Under the pieces are notes generated by a model, which had not been told where the DNA came from, did not search any database, and worked only from the letters and a program-made list of their open reading frames with translations. Position numbers and translations under genes: made by a program. Of a stretch of 10,301 bases of DNA, positions 1 to 5,021 are shown piece by piece. The DNA is from Desulfuromonadaceae bacterium (GTDB lineage Bacteria > Desulfobacterota > Desulfuromonadia > Desulfuromonadales > Geopsychrobacteraceae): the NCBI GenBank assembly GCA_016744555.1, contig JADGED010000078.1:1-10301 (forward strand), given 5' to 3'. How positions within the stretch are numbered: position 1 is the first letter of the stretch; each line of letters begins with the position of its first letter.

Positions 1-31
1 CGATTAAGGTATTCCGTAATGTGTTTTTCAT
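1..31 (-). CDS. 5' end of an unidentified gene running off the left edge
   Basis: Only the first ten codons are visible, reading MKNTLRNTLI, so no function can be given. The ATG at 31-29 is preceded by a full GGAGG ribosome binding site (complement of 37-41) with a 5-nt spacer. A near-consensus sigma-54 promoter lies about 50 bp further upstream at 88-105. The basic, then hydrophobic start could be the beginning of a signal peptide, but ten residues are too few to say. The call rests on the start context and promoter, not on protein homology. Confidence 0.55.
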   Translation of the reverse strand, partial: MKNTLRNTLI

Positions 32-87
32 GATGACCTCCGTATGTATGTTTAATTGCTTTATTGTTTTGCTAGTGACCAGAGATA

Positions 88-105
88 TAGCAGTGTCCGT
101 GCCAA
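88..105 (-). promoter_or_regulatory. Sigma-54 (RpoN) -24/-12 promoter
   Basis: On the minus strand this reads TTGGCACGGACACTGCTA. The GG (complement of 102-103) and GC (complement of 90-91) are separated by exactly 10 nt, the invariant spacing of sigma-54 promoters. The -24 block TTGGCACG matches consensus fully; the -12 block is CTGC instead of TTGC. Transcription would start near position 78 and give a leader of about 47 nt to the ATG at 31. Such promoters need an activator ATPase bound upstream, which fits the palindrome-rich DNA at 140-320. Confidence 0.7.
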
Positions 106-139
106 GAAAAATAAAATATTATAAAAAAATCTCAACTCG

Positions 140-310
140 CTGTATTTACAGGTTAATTTTTTATTTAAATAAAGAAGTAGCAGTACTGAAAGGATTTCCA
201 GCTGTATAAAGCAAAAATACAGTTGCAGGAACTTTTAACGTAAAAAGGGCACACATTCTAAGCCTAAACAGCTAAAACAACAGTGGTTTTAGAAATATAT
301 ACAGTTTGTA
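140..310. promoter_or_regulatory. Cluster of CTGTAT/ATACAG half-sites, possible activator-binding region
   Basis: The motif CTGTAT or its complement ATACAG occurs as inverted pairs: CTGTATTTACAG at 140-151 (second half TTACAG), CTGTAT at 202-207 facing ATACAG at 217-222, and ATACAG at 299-304 next to TGTAT at 307-311. Measured from the predicted sigma-54 start near 78, these lie at about -62 to -73, -124 to -144 and -221 to -233, typical distances for enhancer sites of sigma-54 activators. The motif repetition is seen directly; the role as binding sites is inference. The region from 106 to 454 holds no convincing gene. Confidence 0.35.
272..292. repeat. Inverted repeat, 7-bp arms
   Basis: CTAAAAC (272-278) pairs with GTTTTAG (286-292) across a 7-nt loop. 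It overlaps the start of the longer inverted repeat at 290-320, so in RNA the two hairpins would partly exclude each other. Function unknown. Confidence 0.4.
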
Positions 311-320
311 TATATTTCTA
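290..320. repeat. Perfect AT-rich inverted repeat, 14-bp arms, 3-nt loop
   Basis: TAGAAATATATACA (290-303) is followed by GTT and its exact reverse complement (307-320). There is no T-run directly after it and no gene ending nearby, so it does not look like a normal terminator. It lies between the predicted sigma-54 promoter (minus) and the promoter of the first small membrane gene (plus). It could be a regulator-binding dyad or a hairpin at the end of an unrecognised transcript. Confidence 0.6.
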
Positions 321-390
321 TTAGCTAAAATATTTTATTTATCTGCACCATATGCTAAAGAGAATATTATCCTCTAGCCCCGAAGAATCG

Positions 391-419
391 TTGATATCTG
401 CAGCCTAAATCGGTAGTAT
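391..419 (+). promoter_or_regulatory. Sigma-70-like promoter for the small membrane protein pair
   Basis: TTGATA (391-396) and TAGTAT (414-419) are separated by 17 nt, the optimal spacing. The predicted start is near 426, giving a leader of about 29 nt to the ATG at 455. Based on consensus match only. Confidence 0.5.
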
Positions 420-454
420 CCCCCTCATCTAACAACCATTCATTTGAGTAGAGC

Positions 455-817
455 ATGACAGAAAACACCCAAACTAACTCAGCCGAATACATACCGGCTT
501 TAAAGAAAATTCGTAAACGACGTTTATATTTATGGTTTGTCATATTAGCGTATCTACCGGCAATGATGGTCGCCCTCGAATCCCCTGACTACAAAACTTG
601 GGTTACGGTAGTATTTGTTACCTGGATTGTTTTTCTCATTTTTACAGTTGCTTTAGCCTGTCTTGCACGTTGCCCTCGTTGTGGTGAATGTTTCCACACT
701 CATGGACCAACATTTCTCCCCTTTCGACGCTGCCTCCATTGTGCATTGCACGTAAACGCTGACAAGCGAGCCCCTGAAGAGGACCCACCTAACGCAAAAT
801 ACACAAATAAGAAGTAG
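455..817 (+). CDS. Small two-helix membrane protein with zinc-ribbon-like cysteines (paralog 1)
   Basis: This is a 120-residue protein of a family I do not recognise. A short polar N-terminus leads into the basic stretch LKKIRKRR (16-23). Two hydrophobic segments (about 24-40 and 49-71) look like a membrane hairpin. Then comes a cysteine cluster with C73, C76, C79, H81, C93 and C96; the CPxC...CxHC spacing resembles a zinc ribbon rather than a heme site, since no CxxCH is present. The basic stretch before helix 1 and the basic residues after helix 2 suggest both ends face the cytoplasm. The next gene encodes a clear paralog, aligned without gaps through the cysteine region. The 16-residue polar tail (105-120) is absent from the paralog. 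The ribosome binding site is weak (GAG near 451). A metal-binding regulatory or assembly role is possible but unsupported. Confidence 0.75.
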   Translation: MTENTQTNSAEYIPALKKIRKRRLYLWFVILAYLPAMMVALESPDYKTWVTVVFVTWIVFLIFTVALACLARCPRCGECFHTHGPTFLPFRRCLHCALHVNADKRAPEEDPPNAKYTNKK

Positions 818-921
818 TTTAGCAGTTGCCCTCTTGTGCAAAACTAAGTAACCTAAATTACTGTTTATTTATTTCCAGTTGCACTTGGCCATACAAATGA
901 TAAAGATGCGGGAGAAATGTT

Positions 922-1242
922 ATGACAGATTATGAAGATACTGACCCTGAAGAGTTAAGATCTGGCTTAAAAAAAATCCGCAAACGCCGCTGGTTTTTCT
1001 GGATTACTATAATGCTCTACCTCCCATCAATGATGCTGGCAATGCAAGCGCCACAAGCAGGCCAAGCCATCGTCACAGTTTTTATTATCTGGATACTTCT
1101 ACTTATAGTTGCAGTTGCTTTACTTGCCTTAGTTCGATGTCCACAATGTGGAAACTGCTTCCACATGAATGGCTACAGCTTTCGACCAGTGCGCAATTGC
1201 TTTCACTGTAGACTTCACCTGACCGCTGACAAACAAAAATAG
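922..1242 (+). CDS. Small two-helix membrane protein with zinc-ribbon-like cysteines (paralog 2)
   Basis: This 106-residue protein is a tandem duplicate of the preceding gene. Both share LKKIRKRR (16-23), a YLPxMMxA segment in helix 1, and cysteines at the same numbers (73, 76, 79, 93, 96) plus H81 and the ADK near residue 102. Helices are about 24-40 and 49-71. The N-terminus is more acidic (DYEDTDPEE) than in paralog 1. The start is supported by GGGAG at 910-914, 7 nt before the ATG. The 104-bp gap after paralog 1 holds no obvious terminator, so cotranscription is likely. The two have diverged widely in the helices while keeping all metal-ligand candidates, which suggests both are functional. 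Function unknown. Confidence 0.8.
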   Translation: MTDYEDTDPEELRSGLKKIRKRRWFFWITIMLYLPSMMLAMQAPQAGQAIVTVFIIWILLLIVAVALLALVRCPQCGNCFHMNGYSFRPVRNCFHCRLHLTADKQK

Positions 1243-1259
1243 TTATATTTAAATTGTAG

Positions 1260-1279
1260 TTTTTGATCTAGATCAAAAA
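1260..1279. promoter_or_regulatory. FNR/CRP-family operator upstream of the octaheme cytochrome
   Basis: TTTTTGATCTAGATCAAAAA is a perfect 20-bp palindrome whose core TTGATCTAGATCAA (1263-1276) matches the FNR consensus TTGAT-N4-ATCAA exactly. Its centre (1269/1270) is 41.5 bp upstream of the start predicted from the -10 at 1298-1303, the classic class II activating position. Anaerobic or NO-related control of the cytochrome gene is inferred; which Crp/Fnr-family protein binds is not known. Confidence 0.75.
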
Positions 1280-1297
1280 AAAATCCCTAGTTTACGC

Positions 1298-1303
1298 TAT
1301 ACT
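1298..1303 (+). promoter_or_regulatory. -10 element of the cytochrome promoter
   Basis: TATACT lies 28 bp downstream of the centre of the FNR-type palindrome and predicts a start near 1311. No good -35 hexamer is seen, as expected for a class II activator-dependent promoter. A second hexamer, TATAAT at 1312-1317, is a possible alternative. The leader of about 80 nt contains no clear ORF or riboswitch. Confidence 0.55.
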
Positions 1304-1390
1304 TGTACACTTATAATTGGTGTAGATATGTTGCAATAACTGATATTCGATCAGGGTGGCATTATCTACCCATAAAATTGGAGGTACAAG

Positions 1391-2677
1391 ATGATTAATA
1401 GGGTACTCACTCTCCTGGTAGGAGCATGCTGCATGCTGTTTCTTGCTGGGACCGTTATGGCTGAAGACGCCTGTATTGACTGCCACAAAAAAACCTCACC
1501 CGGACAGGTCATGGACTGGGAAGCAAGTGCTCATGCTGAAAATGGCATTTCATGTGCCGATTGCCACGGTGAAGCCCACTCCAGCGCAGATGACTACAAA
1601 AAAGCAGTTTTACCTAGCGAACAAGTTTGTCAAGGTTGCCACGAGGAGCAATACACCTCTTTCAGTCATGGCAAACACAACTTCGGCTGGACAGTCCTTA
1701 ATGCTATACCTGCAACCCATATGGCCCCAGATGAATTAATTGAAGGTGGCCGTGGTTGTGGTGGCTGCCACAATATGGGCATTAAGACAGAAGAACAAAA
1801 AGCCGATCAGCTTGCAAAAGGCTATCGCTACCAGAATAACTCCTGTGACGAGTGTCATACCCGCCACACTTTCAGCAAAAAAGAGGCAACCAACCCTAAA
1901 GCTTGCCAACAATGTCACATGGGTTATGACCACCCACAGTGGGAAATGTGGTCAAGCTCAAAGCACGGTGCACGCTACTTTGCAAAAAAAGCCGGCGACT
2001 TACCAGAAAGCGCAGCGGCTCCTACTTGTCAGACCTGTCACCTTCCAGACGGTACCCACGAAAACCACACCGCATGGGGATTCCTTGGTGTTAGACTACC
2101 GCTTCCAGAAGATCCTCAAGCTGCTGCTGACCGGGTAACAATTTTAAAAGCCCTTGGTGTATTACACCCAGAGACTGGTGAGCCTACAGCTGTCTTTGAT
2201 GCTGTTAAAGCCGTAGATATGGCCCGTTTAGACCAAGCATCATGGGAAAAAGAGCGCAACAAGATGCTCGACACCTGTAGCCAATGTCACTCTTATGCAT
2301 ACGCTAAAGAGCAACTTGATGCCGGTGATGCGATTTTGACTAAAGCTGATCGTTTGATGGCTGAGGCAATTGAAACTGTAGCTGCCCTTTATAAAGAAGG
2401 TATCATTGTAAAGCCAGAAGGCTACCCATATAACTATCCATTCATCCTTGCCCTTATGCACACCAATGGAGCTAAATGGGACGAAAACCTCGATGGCTTC
2501 TCGTACATTGATCAAGTACTACTACAAATGTTCTTTAAGCATCGGATGCGTGCGTATCAAGCATTTTTCCACGTCAACCCAGACTACGCTTACTGGTACG
2601 GCTGGAACATGATGACCCAAGACCTAGGTGAGATTAAACATCTAGCGAAACAGTTACGCGCTACTCATAAAAAATAG
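1391..2677 (+). CDS. Periplasmic octaheme cytochrome c, hydroxylamine-oxidoreductase (HAO) family
   Basis: This 428-residue protein starts with a Sec signal peptide (hydrophobic 5-20, probable cleavage after VMA at residue 24). It carries eight CxxCH heme sites, with first cysteines at 28, 55, 80, 123, 152, 172, 213 and 296. No CxxCK is present, which argues against the NrfA-like, ONR or OTR types. The spacing and the motifs PGQVMDWEASAH (37-48), GKHNFGW (94-100) and GGRGCGGCH (119-127, heme 4, the P460 position in HAO) are typical of the HAO family. The C-terminal part (about 301-428) is helical and rich in aromatic residues. The protein is shorter than biochemically studied HAOs (usually about 500 or more). 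In non-nitrifiers such proteins are thought to act reductively on nitrite, NO or hydroxylamine. GGAGG lies 6 nt before the ATG. It is a single-gene unit with no membrane anchor or quinol-oxidising partner adjacent. Confidence 0.88.
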   Translation: MINRVLTLLVGACCMLFLAGTVMAEDACIDCHKKTSPGQVMDWEASAHAENGISCADCHGEAHSSADDYKKAVLPSEQVCQGCHEEQYTSFSHGKHNFGWTVLNAIPATHMAPDELIEGGRGCGGCHNMGIKTEEQKADQLAKGYRYQNNSCDECHTRHTFSKKEATNPKACQQCHMGYDHPQWEMWSSSKHGARYFAKKAGDLPESAAAPTCQTCHLPDGTHENHTAWGFLGVRLPLPEDPQAAADRVTILKALGVLHPETGEPTAVFDAVKAVDMARLDQASWEKERNKMLDTCSQCHSYAYAKEQLDAGDAILTKADRLMAEAIETVAALYKEGIIVKPEGYPYNYPFILALMHTNGAKWDENLDGFSYIDQVLLQMFFKHRMRAYQAFFHVNPDYAYWYGWNMMTQDLGEIKHLAKQLRATHKK

Positions 2678-2700
2678 CCGTAACGGTTAAACTGAAAAAC

Positions 2701-2740
2701 AAAATGGGGACACGTAATTAATACGTGTCCCCATTTTTAT
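2701..2740. terminator. Strong bidirectional intrinsic terminator
   Basis: A 16-bp perfect stem (2701-2716 with 2722-2737) closes a 5-nt loop ATTAA. The GC-rich core is GGGGACACG/CGTGTCCCC. T-runs follow on both strands: TTTTTATT after the plus-strand hairpin and TTTTGTTTTTC on the minus strand. It ends both the cytochrome gene and the convergent his-distal transcript. The GGGGACACG...CGTGTCCCC core also resembles dispersed palindromes seen in many bacterial genomes, so it may have a repetitive-element origin. Confidence 0.85.
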
Positions 2741-2759
2741 TGCAAAATCAATAAGCGCT

Positions 2760-2957
2760 TTATTTTTCTGGAAGATTCATCGCCTCAAGTGTTCCCTCAA
2801 CCATCTCAGCGAACTGTCGCAATCCAGCGGCAGCAGATTCATCTAACTCACTCCATGGCACCCGCAGACTATCAGTTTCTGCATCACCACGCTTTATATA
2901 GAAGTGGGAATCTAAATCAATTTCTACCGTTACATTATCGGTCTTCATGGTAAGCAT
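2760..2957 (-). CDS. Small acidic hypothetical protein distal to hisE
   Basis: This 65-residue soluble protein matches no family I recognise. The N-terminal half looks beta-rich (VTVEIDLDSHFYIKRG, about 9-24) and the second half looks like an acidic helix (about 37-59). It has no cysteine and no membrane segment. The ATG at 2957 is preceded by AAGGAAGGA at good spacing, which favours it over the internal Met at residue 4. It begins 15 nt after the point where an intact hisE would end (2973), so it was probably the last gene of the hisAFE transcript. Its own stop is 20 bp from the shared terminator stem. Confidence 0.6.
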   Translation of the reverse strand: MLTMKTDNVTVEIDLDSHFYIKRGDAETDSLRVPWSELDESAAAGLRQFAEMVEGTLEAMNLPEK

Positions 2958-2972
2958 AATAACTTCCTTCCT

Positions 2973-3047
2973 TTAGCGATTCGCTTTTTCTTCGATTCCT
3001 GACATGCCAAACCGACGACCAAGTTCAGCGTATATTTTCTCCGGCGA
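2973..3047 (-). pseudogene. hisE: Out-of-frame C-terminal tail of hisE
   Basis: In the +1 frame relative to the upstream hisE reading frame, this stretch encodes SPEKIYAELGRRFG followed by MSGIEEKANR and a TAA at 2975-2973. That is a typical HisE C-terminus. About five residues expected between VLILL and SPEK are missing. A deletion of about 17 nt (or 14) would explain both the missing residues and the frame change. The next gene's ribosome binding site lies immediately after this TAA, so this was the original end of hisE. Confidence 0.75.
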
Positions 3048-3300
3048 GTAAAATCAGCACATGGAAAAGGAGGTCGGCAACCTCATAGACTACCTCTTCA
3101 CGATCACCACCTTTACCGGCAATAGCAGTTTCGGTAGCTTCTTCGCCAATCTTACTGAGAATCTTATCTAGCCCTTTATCAAATAACGATTTAACATACG
3201 ACTGCTCACCATCACCGAGCTGTTTACGCTCTAAAATGATTTTATAGACCGCATCAAGAATATCTTGATCAACCTTTGGTGTTTGTTCTACTGAGGACAT
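3025..3300 (-). CDS. hisE: Phosphoribosyl-ATP pyrophosphatase, C-terminally frameshifted
   Basis: HisE hydrolyses phosphoribosyl-ATP to phosphoribosyl-AMP, the second step of histidine synthesis. The visible frame gives 91 residues. The ATG at 3300 has GGAG 7 nt upstream and starts 17 nt after the hisF stop; an upstream TTG in the same frame is not favoured. The metal-binding helices are intact: KIGEEATE (50-57, with E53, E54, E57) and EVVYEVAD (69-76, with E73 and D76). After VLILL the family normally has about ten residues and then a conserved YAELGRRFG-type tail. Here the frame instead reads AGENIR and stops at TGA. The expected tail lies in the +1 frame just downstream (3047-2973). The gene is therefore truncated by an apparent deletion or a sequencing error. 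The core active site may still work. Confidence 0.85.
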   Translation of the reverse strand: MSSVEQTPKVDQDILDAVYKIILERKQLGDGEQSYVKSLFDKGLDKILSKIGEEATETAIAGKGGDREEVVYEVADLLFHVLILLAGENIR

Positions 3301-3317
3301 TTCTTTTCTCCGTTTAA

Positions 3318-4085
3318 TCAAATTCGTGCCGCAACACCATTTTCGTGTAAATACTCTTTACATTCAGCAATAGTGTATTCTTTAAAGTGGAAGATAGAAG
3401 CAGCCAATGCAGCACTTGCGCCACCTTCAACCAAACCTTCGCGAATATGCTCTAAGTTTCCGACCCCACCCGAAGCTATAACCGGAATATTAACGGCATC
3501 ACTAACTGCTCGGGTTAGCTCAATATCATAGCCATCCTTGGTTCCATCACAATCCATTGAAGTGAGAAGGATTTCACCACATCCCAAACGCTCCATTTGT
3601 TGTGCCCAAGTAACAGCATCAATATAGGTAACCTTGCGTCCACCGTGGGTGTAAACTTCCCATGCTAACGGCTGCGAATACGGGACTCGGCGAGCATCAA
3701 TTGCGACGACGATACACTGACTACCAAAACGTTCGGAGGCTTCACGAACGAACTCTGGTCTTTGCACAGCGGCAGTGTTAATTGAGACTTTATCAGCACC
3801 GGCATTTAAAAGGTTGCGAATATCGGCAATTTCACGCACGCCACCACCAACTGTCAAAGGCATGAAGACCCGCTCAGCGGTTTGCGCTACCACATCTAAA
3901 ATAATGCCACGATTATCGCTACTAGCAGTAATATCTAAGAAAGTAAGCTCGTCGGCACCTTGTTGGCTATAAGCTTCTGCCGCTTCAACTGGATCTCCGG
4001 CATCACGCAATCCGACAAAGTTAACCCCTTTGACAACCCGACCATCTTTAACATCGAGACATGGGATGATTCGTTTGGTTAACAT
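3318..4085 (-). CDS. hisF: Imidazole glycerol phosphate synthase, cyclase subunit HisF
   Basis: HisF uses ammonia delivered by the HisH glutaminase to convert PRFAR into imidazole glycerol phosphate and AICAR. The 255-residue length is normal for this (beta/alpha)8 barrel. The catalytic aspartates are D11 (in PCLDVKDGRVVKG) and D130 (in VVAIDARR). The phosphate-binding loops are TVGGGVR (78-84) and ASGGVGN (204-210), and LTSMDCDGTKDGYD (174-187) is the family signature. Its ATG overlaps the hisA stop by one base (TAATG), so translation is coupled. Its partner hisH lies in the same direction but is separated by hisA and the yedF-selD insertion. Confidence 0.97.
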   Translation of the reverse strand: MLTKRIIPCLDVKDGRVVKGVNFVGLRDAGDPVEAAEAYSQQGADELTFLDITASSDNRGIILDVVAQTAERVFMPLTVGGGVREIADIRNLLNAGADKVSINTAAVQRPEFVREASERFGSQCIVVAIDARRVPYSQPLAWEVYTHGGRKVTYIDAVTWAQQMERLGCGEILLTSMDCDGTKDGYDIELTRAVSDAVNIPVIASGGVGNLEHIREGLVEGGASAALAASIFHFKEYTIAECKEYLHENGVAARI

Positions 4086-4816
4086 TAACTTTCACCCTTT
4101 GTCAAAGCAACTGCTGCACGCAAATCGATCGCACCAGAATAAATAGCCTTACCAGTGATAACCCCAGTGACACCAGAATCTTCAATAGCAATCAAGCGAC
4201 TAATATCATCTAAGGTTGAAAGTCCACCAGAAGCAATGACCGGAATATTAATCGCTTCGGCTAGCGCTTTGGTCGCTTCAATGTTTGGTCCCTGCATCAT
4301 ACCGTCACGAGCGATATCAGTATAGATAATAGCTTCAACTCCGAAGCCTTCCATCTCCTTTGCCATTTCGGTGGCTTTTTTTTCGGTTACATCTGCCCAA
4401 CCGCGAACAGCTACTAAACCATCTTTGGCATCAATACCAACTACTATTTGACCTGGAAACTTTTCGCAAGCTTCTTTAACCAAGGCCGGGTTCTCTTTTG
4501 CGATAGTCCCCAGAATAACCCGATCAATTCCTAAACTTAGGTAAGCTTCGATAGTTTCCATATCTCGAATACCACCACCTAATTCGGAGGGGATATCAAT
4601 AGCAGCGACAATCGCCTCAATAGCTGCTTTATTTTTAGGGGTGCCGGCAAAAGCGCCATCAAGATCGACAATATGAAGATACTCACCACCCTGCTCCTGC
4701 CACATTAGAGCTTGTGCAGCGGGGTCGTCATTGTAAATAGTATCCTTATCCATCAGCCCCTGCTCCAAACGCACACAGCAGCCATCCTTAAGATCAATAG
4801 CGGGTAAAATAATCAT
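4085..4816 (-). CDS. hisA: ProFAR isomerase HisA
   Basis: HisA isomerises the aminoaldose ProFAR to PRFAR. It is a 243-residue (beta/alpha)8 barrel. The catalytic aspartates are D8 (in PAIDLKDG) and D129 (in VVGIDAKDG), with phosphate loops ELGGGIRD (78-85) and ASGGLST (195-201). The start at 4816 gives the canonical MIILPAIDL opening; AAGGA lies about 11 nt upstream, a slightly long spacing. Because yedF-selD on the opposite strand lies directly upstream, this gene is now the first of a hisA-hisF-hisE unit and should have its own promoter. Confidence 0.96.
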   Translation of the reverse strand: MIILPAIDLKDGCCVRLEQGLMDKDTIYNDDPAAQALMWQEQGGEYLHIVDLDGAFAGTPKNKAAIEAIVAAIDIPSELGGGIRDMETIEAYLSLGIDRVILGTIAKENPALVKEACEKFPGQIVVGIDAKDGLVAVRGWADVTEKKATEMAKEMEGFGVEAIIYTDIARDGMMQGPNIEATKALAEAINIPVIASGGLSTLDDISRLIAIEDSGVTGVITGKAIYSGAIDLRAAVALTKGES

Positions 4817-4870
4817 TATTTTGGAAATCCTTTTGTCACAAAACTAACAGTTCAGATAAAAATTTTACTG

Positions 4871-4899
4871 ACTATAAATAGTATTGCTGCCAAGAGCAA
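4871..4899 (-). promoter_or_regulatory. Candidate promoter for hisA-hisF-hisE
   Basis: On the minus strand TTGCTC (4899-4894) and TATAGT (4876-4871) are 17 nt apart. This predicts a start near 4864 and a leader of about 48 nt. The leader shows no run of histidine codons, so classical his attenuation is not supported. Based on consensus match and on the need for a promoter at this divergent junction. Confidence 0.45.
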
Positions 4900-4900
4900 T
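4883..4900. promoter_or_regulatory. Operator-like dyad in the hisA/yedF intergenic region
   Basis: ATTGCT (4883-4888) and AGCAAT (4895-4900) form a perfect 6-6-6 dyad. It covers the -35 region and spacer of the candidate hisA promoter, a position suited to repression. The dyad is seen directly; the regulator and effector are unknown. Confidence 0.4.
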
Positions 4901-4952
4901 CACGTAAATGGCATTTATCGCTATTCACCAAAAAAATACTCAGCCATTAGAC

Positions 4953-4981
4953 TTGTAATCCGCATAAACCTCTACTATTCT
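4953..4981 (+). promoter_or_regulatory. Candidate promoter for yedF-selD
   Basis: TTGTAA (4953-4958) and TATTCT (4976-4981) are separated by 17 nt. The predicted start is near 4988, about 34 nt before the GTG at 5022. Consensus match only, and moderate. Confidence 0.35.
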
Positions 4982-5021
4982 AACGTCATAATATCCCATT
5001 AGCTATAGTCAGGAGTTTAAC

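Noticed and set aside
21..209. A 62-codon plus-strand ORF at the left edge
   Set aside because: No ribosome binding site, no family resemblance, AT-driven composition, and it runs across the sigma-54 promoter and leader of the opposite strand.
1260..1285. The FNR-type palindrome read as an intrinsic terminator for the small membrane genes
   Set aside because: It has no loop-forming spacer, a short GC-poor core, and is followed by A-residues rather than T-residues on the plus strand.
1740..2138. Overlapping ORF inside the cytochrome gene in another frame
   Set aside because: The cytochrome frame has eight CxxCH motifs and a signal peptide; the other frame is basic, low in complexity and has no start signal.
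3025..3027. The hisE UGA as a selenocysteine codon, given that the genome uses Sec
   Set aside because: Reading on in the same frame gives TWSSVWHVRNRR, unlike HisE, whereas the +1 frame gives the true HisE tail. No cysteine is expected there.
4817..4870. A histidine leader peptide for attenuation ahead of hisA
   Set aside because: No short ORF with consecutive histidine codons and no competing hairpins with a T-run are visible in the leader.
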